Shown: positions 41,404 to 51,444, counted from the stretch's first letter. The stretch is DNA of 64,000 nucleotides from Mannheimia granulomatis (GCF_011455695.1 NZ_CP015030.1:1736001-1800000), one strand, 5' to 3'. The notes: generated from the letters alone by a model not told the origin. A program made the numbers and translations.

Positions 41404-43041
41404 TTATTTGCGTTGACTCAAAATCGCTGTAAGAGGAAATAAGGTCAATAATGGCACACTCAACCACAGAGGCAAAGACTCAAATTTCCAAAATGTGCCA
41501 AGGATCACAGTTACTGAAAGCAAGAGAACAATAAAGCGACTGTTCTTGCTTGCATTTTGTACTTTTAAACTCTCATTAATTTCTGCCAGCCTAAAGTTAA
41601 TTTGCTTTTGCTGCTGGAGTGCCTTAAATACAGCTTCAGGGAATTCGGCAAAATGCTCCCGATATTGCGGTAAACGCTGCTTAATGTCTCGGATCATCGC
41701 CTTTACGCCCACTTGCTCATTTAACCAGTTTTGCAAAAACGGTTTTGCCGTTTGCCATAAATCGAGCTGTGGATAAACTTGTCTACCCAAGCCTTCAATA
41801 TAAAGTAAGGTTTTTTGCAGTAACACCAATTGCGGCTGCACTTCCATATTAAATTCTCTAGCGACATTAAAGAGATTCAGCAAAACATGCCCAAAAGAAA
41901 TCTCAGATAAAGGCTTGGCGAAAATCGGCTCACATACCTCACGGAATGCCTGCTCGAATTTATCAATATCGGTATCTGGCGGTGTCCAACCCGATTCCAC
42001 GTGCATTAGTGCCACACGGCGATAATCTCGGTTAAAAAAGGCAACAAAACTTTCCGCTAAATAGCGTTTATCGTTATGGTTCAAAGTACCAACAATGCCG
42101 CAGTCAATACCAATATATTGTGGATTATGCGGATGTTCACGGTTGACGAAAATGTTACCGGCGTGCATATCGGCATGGAAAAAACTGTCACGGAACACTT
42201 GGGTAAAAAACACCTGCACACCACGCTCCGCCAGCAATTTCATATTGGTACCATTTGCTTCAAGCTCCGCAATATTCGACACTGGAATGCCGTAAATACG
42301 TTCCATTACAATCAGATTCTTACGACAAAACGCTTGATACATTTCCGGCACATACAACATTTCGCTGTTTTCAAAATTGCCACGCAAACGCATTGCATTA
42401 CTCATCTCTTTGAGCAAATCCAGTTCGTCTAAAATGGTTTTTTCATACTCTCGCACCACCTCAACCGCACGCAGCCGTTTGCCGTCATTGGATAATTTCG
42501 GAATCAAACGGGCAAGTTTGTACATTAATGCCAAGTCAGATTTAATTACAGGTTCAATGCCCGGGCGAATTACTTTCAACACCACATCTTTGCCGGCAAG
42601 TGGTTGATTTTGATTGAATTTTGCCGTATGAACTTGAGCGATCGAAGCCGATGCCAACGCATTTTCATCAAAATCCTCAAACCAAGTTTCAAGCGAACCG
42701 TCCAAGGCTTGTTCCATAATCCGGCGGGCAATTTTGCCATCAAACGGCTCCACTTTATCTTGCAATAAGGCTAGTTGATCGGCAAGCTCTGGGGCGAAAA
42801 GATCTCGGCGGGTAGCAAGCATCTGCCCTAATTTAATCCAAACAGGTCCAAGCTCTTGCAACGCCAAACGCAAGCGCACACCATATTCTTTATCCTTATG
42901 TTGATTTTTTACCCAAAATAACGCTTTACGCCCCCACTTCACTTTGCGGGTGAAAGGCACGTCCAAAATTACCTCATCAATGCCGTATCGTAAAAAGGTG
43001 TGGATAATCTGGTAAAGGCGACGACTATTTTTAAATTGCAT
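41404..43041 (-). CDS. ubiB: Ubiquinone biosynthesis atypical kinase/ATPase UbiB
   Basis: Protein of the ADCK/ABC1 kinase-like family (545 aa) needed for ubiquinone synthesis. The family's alanine-rich loop is [13 protein letters not shown], the Lys is in [10 protein letters not shown] and the DFG-like motif is GIDCGIVG. Two membrane spans end the protein ([17 protein letters not shown] and [15 protein letters not shown]). It lies 9 bp after ubiJ. Confidence 0.96.
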   Translation of the reverse strand: MQFKNSRRLYQIIHTFLRYGIDEVILDVPFTRKVKWGRKALFWVKNQHKDKEYGVRLRLALQELGPVWIKLGQMLATRRDLFAPELADQLALLQDKVEPFDGKIARRIMEQALDGSLETWFEDFDENALASASIAQVHTAKFNQNQPLAGKDVVLKVIRPGIEPVIKSDLALMYKLARLIPKLSNDGKRLRAVEVVREYEKTILDELDLLKEMSNAMRLRGNFENSEMLYVPEMYQAFCRKNLIVMERIYGIPVSNIAELEANGTNMKLLAERGVQVFFTQVFRDSFFHADMHAGNIFVNREHPHNPQYIGIDCGIVGTLNHNDKRYLAESFVAFFNRDYRRVALMHVESGWTPPDTDIDKFEQAFREVCEPIFAKPLSEISFGHVLLNLFNVAREFNMEVQPQLVLLQKTLLYIEGLGRQVYPQLDLWQTAKPFLQNWLNEQVGVKAMIRDIKQRLPQYREHFAEFPEAVFKALQQQKQINFRLAEINESLKVQNASKNSRFIVLLLSVTVILGTFWKFESLPLWLSVPLLTLFPLTAILSQRK

Positions 43042-43050
43042 TAATGGTTC

Positions 43051-43731
43051 CTAATTTTGCACAAATGCTTGCGTTTGAGCATCAGCTTGCTGGCTCGAAG
43101 AGCGAACGTAGTGAGTAAATTTTTGCTCTAATTTGACCGCTTGTTGTGCCAATTCTTCCACTTGATCGTAAAAATGCACTGCTTGCAAACGGTGAACCAA
43201 CACCGGTCTTTCTTGCATTAAATTCTCAACTAAATGTTGATTATTTTGCGTAAATTGAGCCTTAGCTTTATGAAATAATTTTTTGGCGAAATCGGTTGAG
43301 GTTTGTGCTACTACATCTCCCACAAACGGGGAAAGCAGCTCTGCCGGATTTTTTTCCAACTGTTCCAAAAGTGCAGTAAAATGCTGTAACACCTGAATAT
43401 CACCGTTTAGCACGAGCGATTTATTATTGATTAAATCGGTGAGCTTTTGTTTATCAGCTAATTTCGGTAGCGTTTCAAAAGCTAGTTCTACCGAACAATC
43501 TACCTCATCCTCATACACACCTAACCAATCGGTACGCTCTTCGTTAAACAATACAAAAAATGCAATTTTCGGCGATGTTAACTGAATTTTTAATACTTTT
43601 CCCGATAATTTACGCAAATTTGGCTCAACGTGAGGGGAACGTTTGAGTAATGCATTAAAAGCGGTTTCAACTAAACCAAATGCAAATTGGGGTAACATTA
43701 GTTGCTGGGTTAAATTCTGTAAATTTGCCAT
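43051..43731 (-). CDS. ubiJ: Ubiquinone biosynthesis accessory factor UbiJ
   Basis: A 226-aa protein with an N-terminal SCP2 lipid-binding domain (ALLKRSPHVEPNLRKLSGKVLKI..., then LNGDIQVLQHFTALLEQL) and C-terminal helices. UbiJ, with UbiK, helps organise the late ubiquinone enzymes. The position between ubiE and ubiB is the conserved one. Confidence 0.92.
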   Translation of the reverse strand: MANLQNLTQQLMLPQFAFGLVETAFNALLKRSPHVEPNLRKLSGKVLKIQLTSPKIAFFVLFNEERTDWLGVYEDEVDCSVELAFETLPKLADKQKLTDLINNKSLVLNGDIQVLQHFTALLEQLEKNPAELLSPFVGDVVAQTSTDFAKKLFHKAKAQFTQNNQHLVENLMQERPVLVHRLQAVHFYDQVEELAQQAVKLEQKFTHYVRSSSQQADAQTQAFVQN

Positions 43732-43748
43732 AAATGCACCTAAGCTTC

Positions 43749-44537
43749 TTAAAATTTGTAACCACGATGCAATGCCACAATACCAGCACTCAAATTGTAG
43801 TAATTGACGCTATCAAAGCCGGCATTTTCCATCATTGCTTTCAATTCATCTTGTTTCGGGTGCATACGGATAGATTCCGCCAAATAGCGGTAACTTTCCG
43901 CATCGTTTACTACCACTTCGCCTACTTTCGGTAAAATATTAAAGGAGTAGAAATTATAAAGCTGGCTGATTGGGTCAATAATCGGCTTGGAGAATTCCAG
44001 CACCAGCAAGCGACCGCCTGGTTTTAACACACGCAACATTGAGCGAAGAGCTTTATCTTTATCAGTCACATTTCGTAGGCCGAAGCTGATCACAATACAA
44101 TCGAAGGTATTATCGGCAAACGGCAAACATTCAGCGTTCGCCTGTACATAGCTCACATTGCCAACTACGCCTAAATTGCGTAATTTCTCCCGCCCAACTT
44201 CGAGCATTGAACTGTTAATATCAGCTAGCACCACTTCGCCGCTTTCCCCCACAATACGAGAAAATTTCGCAGTGAAATCGCCCGTTCCACCGGCCAAATC
44301 TAACACTTTTTGACCTTTACGAACGCCACTGCAATCAATGGTAAAACGTTTCCAAACGCGGTGAATACCAAATGAAAGTAAATCGTTCATTAAATCGTAT
44401 TTTCCTGCCACGCTGTGAAAAACATTTGCCACAAGTTGCTGTTTTTCTTCCTTTGCGACAGTTTTAAAGCCAAAATGAGTGGTCTCCACCTGTGAGCTTA
44501 GGCTCTCATTTTTTTCGGATTGTTGCTCATCATTCAT
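43749..44537 (-). CDS. ubiE: Ubiquinone/menaquinone C-methyltransferase UbiE
   Basis: SAM-dependent methyltransferase (262 aa) acting on demethylmenaquinone and the C2 position of ubiquinone precursors. It has the SAM motif [12 protein letters not shown], the UbiE signature [17 protein letters not shown], and [14 protein letters not shown] 44537 is chosen. A longer frame begins at a TTG (44579) without family support. It is first in ubiE-ubiJ-ubiB-tatABC-hemB. Confidence 0.96.
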   Translation of the reverse strand: MNDEQQSEKNESLSSQVETTHFGFKTVAKEEKQQLVANVFHSVAGKYDLMNDLLSFGIHRVWKRFTIDCSGVRKGQKVLDLAGGTGDFTAKFSRIVGESGEVVLADINSSMLEVGREKLRNLGVVGNVSYVQANAECLPFADNTFDCIVISFGLRNVTDKDKALRSMLRVLKPGGRLLVLEFSKPIIDPISQLYNFYSFNILPKVGEVVVNDAESYRYLAESIRMHPKQDELKAMMENAGFDSVNYYNLSAGIVALHRGYKF

Positions 44538-44579
44538 AGTCAATTTCTCTTTCTCAAAATTTTGGTGTAACCATAGCAA

Positions 44580-44637
44580 AAAAGCGGTCGTTTTTCCTTA
44601 AAATTTTGCAAAAATTTCTAAGTAAATAACCGCTTGC
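44580..44637. repeat. Inverted uptake-signal pair upstream of ubiE
   Basis: AAGCGGTC (44582-44589) and ACCGCTTG (44629-44636) face each other across AAAATTTTGCAAAAATTT. It lies in the divergent ubiE-corA region, in front of ubiE. Confidence 0.7.
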
Positions 44638-44707
44638 TTGGCTCTGACTTGACTAGAAAAGCCAAATTCTGTAACATTCGCACACTATTTTTTCTTGAGG
44701 ATTACAC

Positions 44708-44833
44708 ATTTGGACAGTCACAGTCGATACTTACTCGCTATTTAAACCTATCTTGTCTAACCTCAACGTTACCGACAAGGTCGGTAATGCTCGCCTAGTA
44801 TCTTTTTTGTTCCTTTTTGTCATTACCTCCTAA
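44708..44833 (+). CDS. Possible 41-codon corA leader peptide with ATT start
   Basis: In the 312-bp gap between ubiE and corA, an open frame runs from ATT 44708 to TAA 44833. GAGG (44697-44700) is 7 bp before the ATT. The product would begin [16 protein letters not shown] and end FLFLFVITS. Its stop lies inside the loop of a small hairpin that can cover the corA ribosome binding site. ATT is a rare start (known for infC). An alternative 11-codon peptide begins at TTG 44710. Existence is inferred from position and layout only. Confidence 0.35.
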   Translation: MWTVTVDTYSLFKPILSNLNVTDKVGNARLVSFLFLFVITS

Positions 44834-44843
44834 CCACTTGGAG
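44767..44843 (+). promoter_or_regulatory. Structured corA leader with SD-covering hairpin
   Basis: CGTTACCGAC (44767-44776) and GTCGGTAATG (44780-44789) form a 10-bp stem (one G-T pair) with an AAG loop, followed after 13 nt by TTTTTT. Further on, CTCC (44827-44830) pairs with GGAG (44840-44843), the corA ribosome binding site. This looks like a regulated leader. Mg2+-dependent corA leaders are known in Salmonella, but similarity of mechanism is inference. Confidence 0.5.
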
Positions 44844-44849
44844 ATTACA

Positions 44850-45803
44850 ATGATCCGTGCTTTTGCATTAGACAACGCACGTTTAACCAGCGTTGATGAA
44901 ACTAACCCAACTTTGCTCAATGATGCGATTTGGATAGATCTTATCGACCCTTCTGATGCAGAAAGAAGCGTGCTAGAGAACCGTTTAGATCAAACCCTTG
45001 CAGAAGAACACGAATTAGAAGACTTAGAAGCTTCTGCTCGTTTCTTTGAAGACGAAGACGGCTTACACCTTCACTCTTTTTTCTATTGTTTGGATGATGA
45101 AGACTACGCTGATATTGCCACCGTTGCTTTTACCATCCGTGATGGGCGCTTATTTACTCTTCGTGATCGCGATTTGCCCGCATTTCGTTTATATCGTATG
45201 CGTTCACGCCGCGAAAAGCTGATCGACAGTAATGCTTATGAGCTTTTACTTGACTTATTTGAAACCAAAATTGAGCAGTTAGCCGATGTAATTGAAGAAG
45301 TCTATGCCGATTTGGAAAAGTTAAGCCGTGTGATTTTAGATGGTAAACGTGAGCAGGATAACTTTAACGATGCCCTCTCTCGCTTAACTGAATTTGAAGA
45401 TGCCAGCTCAAAAGTACGTTTGTGTTTGATGGATACCCAACGTGCCTTAAGTTTCTTACTGCGTAAAACACGGTTGCCGAATAATCAACTTGAACAGGCC
45501 CGTGATATTATGCGAGATATTGAATCTCTGCAGCCGCATAATGAATCGTTATTCCAGAAGGTGAACTTTTTAATGCAAGCGGCAATGGGTTATATCAATA
45601 TTGAGCAGAACCGTATTATGAAATTCTTCTCAGTAGTGTCGGTAATGTTCCTACCGGCGACATTGGTTGCCTCTACTTACGGTATGAACTTTGAGTTTAT
45701 GCCTGAATTACATTTTAAATATGGCTATCCAATGGCGATTGGTTTAATGATTCTCGCTGCATCTGCACCTTACATTTACTTTAAACGTAAGGGTTGGTTA
45801 TAA
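44850..45803 (+). CDS. corA: Magnesium/cobalt transporter CorA
   Basis: Homopentameric Mg2+ channel (317 aa, E. coli 316). A large cytoplasmic funnel domain ([33 protein letters not shown]) is followed by two C-terminal spans with the selectivity motif [13 protein letters not shown] 44850 (MIRAFALDN) matches the family and follows GGAG. A frame from TTG 44817 adds 11 unlikely residues. Confidence 0.96.
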   Translation: MIRAFALDNARLTSVDETNPTLLNDAIWIDLIDPSDAERSVLENRLDQTLAEEHELEDLEASARFFEDEDGLHLHSFFYCLDDEDYADIATVAFTIRDGRLFTLRDRDLPAFRLYRMRSRREKLIDSNAYELLLDLFETKIEQLADVIEEVYADLEKLSRVILDGKREQDNFNDALSRLTEFEDASSKVRLCLMDTQRALSFLLRKTRLPNNQLEQARDIMRDIESLQPHNESLFQKVNFLMQAAMGYINIEQNRIMKFFSVVSVMFLPATLVASTYGMNFEFMPELHFKYGYPMAIGLMILAASAPYIYFKRKGWL

Positions 45804-45847
45804 ATAAGAAAGCCTATAGTTTAATAAACTATAGGCTTTCTTATTAT
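45803..45847 (+). terminator. Terminator of corA
   Basis: A 20-bp perfect stem: left arm 45803-45822 beginning AATAAGAAAGCC, right arm 45826-45845 ending GGCTTTCTTATT, loop AAT. It overlaps the corA stop codon. Confidence 0.92.
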
Positions 45848-45968
45848 TCAACACCTGATTATTTAATAAACAATCAATTAAAATAAAGCGAAAAGCTTCA
45901 CTTTACGCTTTAAAGTAAAATTTGATTTTGTTATACTGCAAAGCATATTCATTAAATAGGAGATATTT

Positions 45969-47768
45969 ATGTTTAGCAAACTACAACGTTTTAGTGTGAT
46001 GATTAAAAATGCGATCATCAAGCATCCGATTGAAATTTTATTTGTAACCTATGTCACAGTAATATTAATGCCAAATGTTGGTCATTATGATTTATTCAAC
46101 GCATTTCATAATTTAATTGCTCTTGCCCCGATTTGTTTTATTGTGCTTTATTTGGCTCGTAATACAAAGGCTTACTGGTTCTTAATTCCGTTGCCGATTG
46201 CAACCGCACTGTTTTATAGCGATATCAAACTTGAGCTTTTAGAAGATTCCCGCTATTGGGCAGTAGTACTTTGTACTTTCCTCTGTTTGATTAGCCAGCA
46301 TTGGCATAAAAATAACTATAATTTCGTCAGTCAAATGACCAATAAGTTGGTGAATATCACCTTTGCTTTTGTCCTCGCTACCATTATTTTTGGTGCTCTC
46401 AGTTGTATTACTTTTGCCATTACAGAGCTGTTTAATCTTAATAAATACGACTACACTATTTTCAAACAGTTTTGGGTGTTTTCTATCCTTTGGGCGTTCC
46501 CCGTTCTTTTTTTAACCCTTGAGAATCAACATTCTGCCAATGATTCCTCCTATTTAAATCGTGTAGGTGAAATGTTGCTGAATTGGATTTTATCACCGGC
46601 TTTGATTATCTACACTGCTATTATTTACGCTTATGTGGTCTTTATTGCTTTACAAGGTCAAATGCCAAATGGTGTGGTTGCAAACGTTGCATTCCCTTAT
46701 TTAACCCTTGGTTTGGCAATACAAGCGGTGCAATTATTGTTACAAAATGCAAAATGGCAATGGTTCTACCGTTACTTCGCTTACTTAGCATTATTGCCGT
46801 TAGCCTTAATTTGGTATGCAATTTACATTCGATTAAATCACTATGGCTTAACCGAAGCACGCATTTATTTGGTAATTGGTACTATTACACTCTCTATCTG
46901 CTACAGCTTATTAATTTCAAAAAGCTTGGCACAATATCGTTTATTCTCAGTTATCTCAATTGTAGTAATTTTATTTTCAGTCTTTATTCTAGATCCACAA
47001 GAAATCGCCCGTGAAGATCAAACCCAACGTTTAGATAGCTATTTAGTAAAACATAAATTATTAGATGCTAATAATAAAATCGACACACAAGCTGTGCTTG
47101 AACATAAAAAAGCATTAGGTGAAAACCGTGATGAAATTGAGCATTTAGACTCAATGATTCGCTACATTGCAAAGGAATATACTGTCGAACAATTTAAGCA
47201 AAAATATGGCATAGAATCAGGCTATGACCTGATCTATAAAACAAGTGAAAGAAATTATGATTCAGCTACTTTTGAAGCAAGCAATTCCGAATTTATTCGA
47301 TTAACTAGAGACGATATGAAAAATGCTCAAGAATATATTATTTTCAATTTGAGATACTATCGTCCAAATCGTCTCAATAATCATGCGGCTGATAATAAAC
47401 AGTGCAAAAAATTAATCAGCCAAGCTTATGATTTCAAAACCTTAAACAAACAAGATAAGTATGAAAATATCAACCAAGAGTGCGATAAAATTCAAGAAAC
47501 GCCAACTGAGTTTATTATTGAATTTTCAGGTATTGAGCCGAATATCAAATTTAATATTAACGATGCAGTGAAGAAAGTCTTTGATAAGCATAATTTATCA
47601 ATGAACGAACGCCATAAAACAGATATGTTAGATAAAGTTAAGGCTGATTTACTTAAACTCGATTTGGGTAACGCGGAATTATCACTAAATTATATCGAAT
47701 TAAGGTTTATTGAAGATACTGGCTATGTAGTTGAAAGCATTAGAACAAACTATTTAATGTTGAAGTAA
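45969..47768 (+). CDS. DUF4153 domain-containing membrane protein
   Basis: A 599-residue protein with about 10-11 hydrophobic spans in the first 345 residues (for example VNITFAFVLATIIFGAL and LFSVISIVVILFSVFIL), followed by a soluble, charged C-terminal domain of about 250 residues. The membrane part resembles DUF4153 proteins. The C-terminal part contains DPQEIAREDQTQRLDSYL right after the last span, a feature of that family. Function is unknown. It is a single gene with AATAGGAGAT before the ATG and a strong terminator after it. Confidence 0.8.
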   Translation: MFSKLQRFSVMIKNAIIKHPIEILFVTYVTVILMPNVGHYDLFNAFHNLIALAPICFIVLYLARNTKAYWFLIPLPIATALFYSDIKLELLEDSRYWAVVLCTFLCLISQHWHKNNYNFVSQMTNKLVNITFAFVLATIIFGALSCITFAITELFNLNKYDYTIFKQFWVFSILWAFPVLFLTLENQHSANDSSYLNRVGEMLLNWILSPALIIYTAIIYAYVVFIALQGQMPNGVVANVAFPYLTLGLAIQAVQLLLQNAKWQWFYRYFAYLALLPLALIWYAIYIRLNHYGLTEARIYLVIGTITLSICYSLLISKSLAQYRLFSVISIVVILFSVFILDPQEIAREDQTQRLDSYLVKHKLLDANNKIDTQAVLEHKKALGENRDEIEHLDSMIRYIAKEYTVEQFKQKYGIESGYDLIYKTSERNYDSATFEASNSEFIRLTRDDMKNAQEYIIFNLRYYRPNRLNNHAADNKQCKKLISQAYDFKTLNKQDKYENINQECDKIQETPTEFIIEFSGIEPNIKFNINDAVKKVFDKHNLSMNERHKTDMLDKVKADLLKLDLGNAELSLNYIELRFIEDTGYVVESIRTNYLMLK

Positions 47769-47779
47769 GACCAAAAACA

Positions 47780-47816
47780 AAAACGGATTATCTTTTTAGA
47801 TAATCCGTTTTTTAAT
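47780..47816. terminator. Bidirectional terminator between DUF4153 gene and argF
   Basis: AACGGATTATCT (47783-47794), TTTT loop, AGATAATCCGTT (47799-47810), with AAAA before and TTTTTT after. Confidence 0.92.
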
Positions 47817-47825
47817 CAGCTAAAA

Positions 47826-48830
47826 CTAAGCTAAACTTGCCACCATTACCGCTTTAATCGTGTGCATACGGTTCTCCGCCTGCTCAAATGCCACATTAGC
47901 CGGTGATTCAAACACCTCTTCTGTTACCTCAATGCCATTTACTAACTCAGGATATTTTTCTGCAATCTCTTTACCTACTTTGGTCTCGCTATTATGGAAA
48001 GCCGGTAAACAATGCATAAATTTCACTTTCGGGTTGCCTGTTGCTTTCATTAGTTCAGGTGTGACACGGTAAGGCATTAATAAATTAATACGCTCCCCCC
48101 AGCTATCTAATGGCTCGCCCATCGAAACCCATACATCGGTATGGACAAAATCAACGCCTTTTATTGCTGTATCAATATCTTCAGTAACAGTGATTCGCGC
48201 CCCAGATTGCTCAGCAAATTTCCGGCACATTTCAACTAATGAAGCTTCAGGTAATAAAGCTTTAGGTGCGCAAATACGCACATCCATACCCAATTTTGCC
48301 CCAATTAATAACAACGAATTTCCCATATTGTTACGAGCATCACCAATATACACATAGCTAATTTGGCTTAACGGTTTCTCACAGTTTTCAATCATTGTTA
48401 GAACGTCTGCTAACATTTGGGTTGGGTGGAATTCATCCGTTAAACCGTTAAACACCGGCACGCCGGCATAATCTGCCAACTCTTGTACCACCGATTGTTT
48501 AAAACCACGATACTGAATGGCATCATACATTCTGCCAAGCACTCGGGCAGTATCTTTCATAGATTCCTTATGCCCGATTTGTGAGGAAGTTGGATCAATA
48601 TAGGTTACATGAGCCCCTTGATCGTAAGCTGCTACTTCAAAAGCACAACGTGTGCGAGTCGAGGTTTTCTCAAAAATTAAAGCGATATTTTTGCCTTTTA
48701 AAGTTTGTTGCTCTGTGCCTGCATATTTCGCCCGTTTTAAATCACGTGCTAAATCTAACAAAAAGCGGATTTCCCGCTCGGTATGATTTACCAAGCTTAA
48801 AAGATGTCTGTTTTTTAAATTAAATGCCAT
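47826..48830 (-). CDS. argF: Ornithine carbamoyltransferase
   Basis: Makes citrulline from ornithine and carbamoyl phosphate (334 aa). The carbamoyl phosphate loop is [13 protein letters not shown], further sites are HPTQMLAD and VWVSMGE, and the active-site Cys is in MHCLPAFHN. Sequence alone does not separate biosynthetic ArgF from catabolic ArcB. No arcA or arcC is next to it, and an ARG box lies upstream, which favours ArgR control. Confidence 0.94.
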   Translation of the reverse strand: MAFNLKNRHLLSLVNHTEREIRFLLDLARDLKRAKYAGTEQQTLKGKNIALIFEKTSTRTRCAFEVAAYDQGAHVTYIDPTSSQIGHKESMKDTARVLGRMYDAIQYRGFKQSVVQELADYAGVPVFNGLTDEFHPTQMLADVLTMIENCEKPLSQISYVYIGDARNNMGNSLLLIGAKLGMDVRICAPKALLPEASLVEMCRKFAEQSGARITVTEDIDTAIKGVDFVHTDVWVSMGEPLDSWGERINLLMPYRVTPELMKATGNPKVKFMHCLPAFHNSETKVGKEIAEKYPELVNGIEVTEEVFESPANVAFEQAENRMHTIKAVMVASLA

Positions 48831-48871
48831 TATGTTCTCCCTGTAAAACCCAATTATATTTATGCTTTATT

Positions 48872-48889
48872 ATTGCATAAAAATTCATT
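48872..48889 (-). promoter_or_regulatory. ARG box (ArgR site) upstream of argF
   Basis: On the minus strand TGAATTTTTATGCA (48887-48874) matches the ArgR core TGAAT-N4-ATTCA in nine of ten core positions. A 7-bp dyad TTTATGC/GCATAAA (48859-48865, 48875-48881) overlaps it. A second tandem ARG box is at best weak. Confidence 0.55.
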
Positions 48890-48903
48890 CTATAGAAATA
48901 ATT

Positions 48904-49752
48904 TTAAGGTAAATAAAATTCCCCTTTTCCAACTTGAATTACTTTTCCCCCCACAAAAATAGTATTTGTCTCATCTACTTTTAAGGATAAGCGATTTGGC
49001 CTGCCCATTTCATCGCCTTGTAAAATCCTTAATTCGAGCGGTGTTAAACTTTGTTTAACATGCCAACCACCTAAATTTGCCGCAGCTGAGCCGGTTCCCG
49101 GATCTTCTATCACTGCACCTTGGCTACTAAAAAACAGACGCACTTTTGCCTGCTGAGCCTCTCTAAACCAAACGTACATTTGCGGAATGTTATCTTTAGA
49201 CACCGCCTTTTCTATAAAGAGATTTGCATTTATTTTGCAATTTTTGACCGCTTGTTCAGAAGATAGCTCAACTAATAATTGTGCGGCACCTGTATTTACC
49301 CAGCTAGGAGAAGAAGCAATATCATCGACAGTTAATCCTAAAATTTCAGCACATTCCTCTTTAGTTAAAGGCGCGTCCTCTACTTCCGCACCATGATTAA
49401 TAGCAAATGTAATGAGCTCGCCTTGATGTTGAATTTCAACTAAACCAGCGTTAGTTTGTAGGAAGTAATCAGCAGGTAAATGTAAGAGAGAATGTAAAAC
49501 AAATGCCGCTCCCACAGTCGGATGACCGGCAAACGGCATTTCGTAATCAGGTGTAAAAATTTTTAATTTTTTAACCGCTTGCGGCAAGGGAGAAGATTGA
49601 ACAAACACGACTTCAGATAAATTAAATTGACGAGCAATCAACTGCATTTCAGCATCATTTAATCCATCTGCCTCATAAAAGACAGCGAGTGGATTACCCC
49701 CAAAATGGCTCTCGGCAAAAACATTCACCAAAAAATACGCATATTTTCGCAT
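48904..49752 (-). CDS. PhzF-family isomerase-like protein
   Basis: A 282-aa protein of the PhzF/diaminopimelate-epimerase fold. The N-terminal FAESHFGGNPLAVF, the Glu in NLSEVVFV, the MPFAGHPTVGAA motif and DPGTGSAAANLGGW are the family hallmarks. E. coli YddE and relatives have no settled substrate, so only the family is claimed. ATG 49752 is chosen over GTG 49758 because TGAGG is then correctly spaced. Confidence 0.9.
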   Translation of the reverse strand: MRKYAYFLVNVFAESHFGGNPLAVFYEADGLNDAEMQLIARQFNLSEVVFVQSSPLPQAVKKLKIFTPDYEMPFAGHPTVGAAFVLHSLLHLPADYFLQTNAGLVEIQHQGELITFAINHGAEVEDAPLTKEECAEILGLTVDDIASSPSWVNTGAAQLLVELSSEQAVKNCKINANLFIEKAVSKDNIPQMYVWFREAQQAKVRLFFSSQGAVIEDPGTGSAAANLGGWHVKQSLTPLELRILQGDEMGRPNRLSLKVDETNTIFVGGKVIQVGKGEFYLP

Positions 49753-49882
49753 ACACACCTCACCATGAATAATTATGCAACAAAGCAGTTATATTTAAAT
49801 GCTTATCGAATGTAGTTTATCAAAGCCAAGAAATACCATCAAGGCTGTACTTTTTTTGTCTATATAACCTCAATTTTTTCAT

Positions 49883-49899
49883 ATTGTACAATATACAAT
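49883..49899. promoter_or_regulatory. Dyad ATTGTA-N5-TACAAT between phzF-like gene and dcuB
   Basis: ATTGTA (49883-49888) and TACAAT (49894-49899) form an inverted repeat that overlaps a perfect 8-bp palindrome TTGTACAA (49884-49891). This is the form of a GntR-type operator. It could control either divergent gene. No regulator is encoded nearby. Confidence 0.35.
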
Positions 49900-49948
49900 C
49901 ATATCGCTTAAATTTTTATGACATCTACCCTTATAGAGTTATTTATTT

Positions 49949-49962
49949 TTGATTTAATTCAA
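49949..49962 (+). promoter_or_regulatory. FNR box upstream of dcuB
   Basis: TTGAT-TTAA-TTCAA matches the FNR consensus TTGAT-N4-ATCAA at nine of ten core positions. It lies 72 bp before the dcuB start, consistent with anaerobic activation as known for dcuB in E. coli. Confidence 0.6.
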
Positions 49963-50033
49963 AGTATTCGGAAATGGCTAGGAGTAAACTGCAACCTAGT
50001 GATTATTTTTTAATTTTATATTTGAGGTTCTAT

Positions 50034-51368
50034 ATGCTATATGCAGAATTTTTGCTTTTATTAGCCTTTTTATATGCCGGTAGCCGCTATGGTGGTATCG
50101 GCTTAGGGGTTGTTTCAGGAATAGGTTTATTCGTGGAAGTATTCTTCCTCGGAATGCCACTTTCAGCGCCACCAATTAGTGTAATGCTGGTTATTTTAGC
50201 CGTAGTCACCTGTGCTTCTATTTTAGAAGCCGCCGGCGGTTTAAAATTTATGCTACAAATCGCAGAGCGTATTTTACGTAGTAATCCGAAACGTATTACC
50301 TTTTTAGGCCCGCTCGTTACCTATATTATGACCTTAATGCTAGGTACTGGTCATTCTGTGTACTCCATTATGCCAATTATCGGTGATATTGCCCTTAAAA
50401 ATAAAATCCGCCCGGAACGTCCGATGGCAGCAGCTTCTGTCGCTTCCCAGTTAGGGATTACAGGTAGCCCGTTATCTGCAGCAGTTGCCTATTACTTAAC
50501 AGAAATAACCAAATTACCGGGCTTTGAAGGGGTGACATTATTAAATGTAGTTGGGGTAACTATTATCGCAACATTTTGTGGTGTGATTGCAATGTCTTTA
50601 TACAGCTTACGTCGTGGTAAAGAGTTGGACGATGATCCTGAATATCAACGCCGTATGAAAGACCCCGAATTACGTAAACAAATTGAGGAAACCAGTGCTA
50701 CCTCTTTAGATGAGCAGCTCCCGGCAAGTGCGAAAAATTCGGTTTATTTATTCCTAGCGGCAATTGCAACTATTGTTGCGATTGCGATGATGCCATCTAT
50801 CAAACCAACTGTTGCCTCAACAAGCAAAGTAGCAGGAATGGATCAAATCATTCAAATCGTGATGCTGACTTTCGGTGGCTTAATTTTAGTTTTAACTAAA
50901 ACCGATCCGAAAAAAGTACCAAATGGTATTGTATTTAAATCCGGTATGGTAGCGGCAATTGCCATTTTCGGTATCGCTTGGATGAGTGATACTTACTTTA
51001 CCTACGCCATGCCTGCGTTTAAAGAAGGCGTAACTGAAATGGTTAAAGCCCAACCTTGGACATTCGCCTTCGCACTCTTTGCAGTTTCTGTCGTAGTAAA
51101 TAGCCAAGCAGTTACAGCAAAAATGCTATTACCTGTCGGTATCGCCATGGGCTTACCAGCCCCACTATTAGTTGGTTTAATGCCTGCAACTTATGCTTAC
51201 TTCTTTATTCCAAACTATCCTTCAGATATCGCAACAGTAAACTTTGACGTAACAGGCACAACTAAAATCGGAAAATACTACTTCAACCACAGTTTTATGG
51301 CACCAGGTTTAATCGGTGTTATCACTGCATGTTTAGTCGGTATTGCGCTTGCAAATGTCTTAATTTAA
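50034..51368 (+). CDS. dcuB: Anaerobic C4-dicarboxylate transporter DcuB
   Basis: Exchanges external fumarate, malate or aspartate for succinate during anaerobic growth. 444 aa with about 12 spans. Family segments: IRPERPMAAASVASQLGI, GTGHSVYSIMPII and PNYPSDIATVNFDVTGTTKIG near the C-terminus. It is closer to E. coli DcuB than to DcuA as I recall them, but this is not certain. ATG 50034 matches the family N-terminus and follows GAGG. A frame 20 codons longer starts at 49974. Confidence 0.93.
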   Translation: MLYAEFLLLLAFLYAGSRYGGIGLGVVSGIGLFVEVFFLGMPLSAPPISVMLVILAVVTCASILEAAGGLKFMLQIAERILRSNPKRITFLGPLVTYIMTLMLGTGHSVYSIMPIIGDIALKNKIRPERPMAAASVASQLGITGSPLSAAVAYYLTEITKLPGFEGVTLLNVVGVTIIATFCGVIAMSLYSLRRGKELDDDPEYQRRMKDPELRKQIEETSATSLDEQLPASAKNSVYLFLAAIATIVAIAMMPSIKPTVASTSKVAGMDQIIQIVMLTFGGLILVLTKTDPKKVPNGIVFKSGMVAAIAIFGIAWMSDTYFTYAMPAFKEGVTEMVKAQPWTFAFALFAVSVVVNSQAVTAKMLLPVGIAMGLPAPLLVGLMPATYAYFFIPNYPSDIATVNFDVTGTTKIGKYYFNHSFMAPGLIGVITACLVGIALANVLI

Positions 51369-51379
51369 TCCATTAAAAA

Positions 51380-51426
51380 ACAAGCGGTCATATTTAGTAA
51401 AAATTTTACCAAATATGACCGCTTGT
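51380..51426. terminator. Uptake-signal terminator after dcuB
   Basis: ACAAGCGGTCATATTT (51380-51395) and AAATATGACCGCTTGT (51411-51426) form a perfect 16-bp stem of two inverted uptake signals. The A-rich and T-rich inner sequence (GTAAAAATTTTAC) extends pairing. Confidence 0.85.
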
Positions 51427-51444
51427 CAGCTTAAATAAGTACGG

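Noticed and set aside
41300-41467. Longer N-terminus of TatA from 41467, overlapping ubiB
   Set aside because: TatA begins with its membrane span at MGGISIW. The upstream part is antiparallel to nothing known and lacks a start signal.
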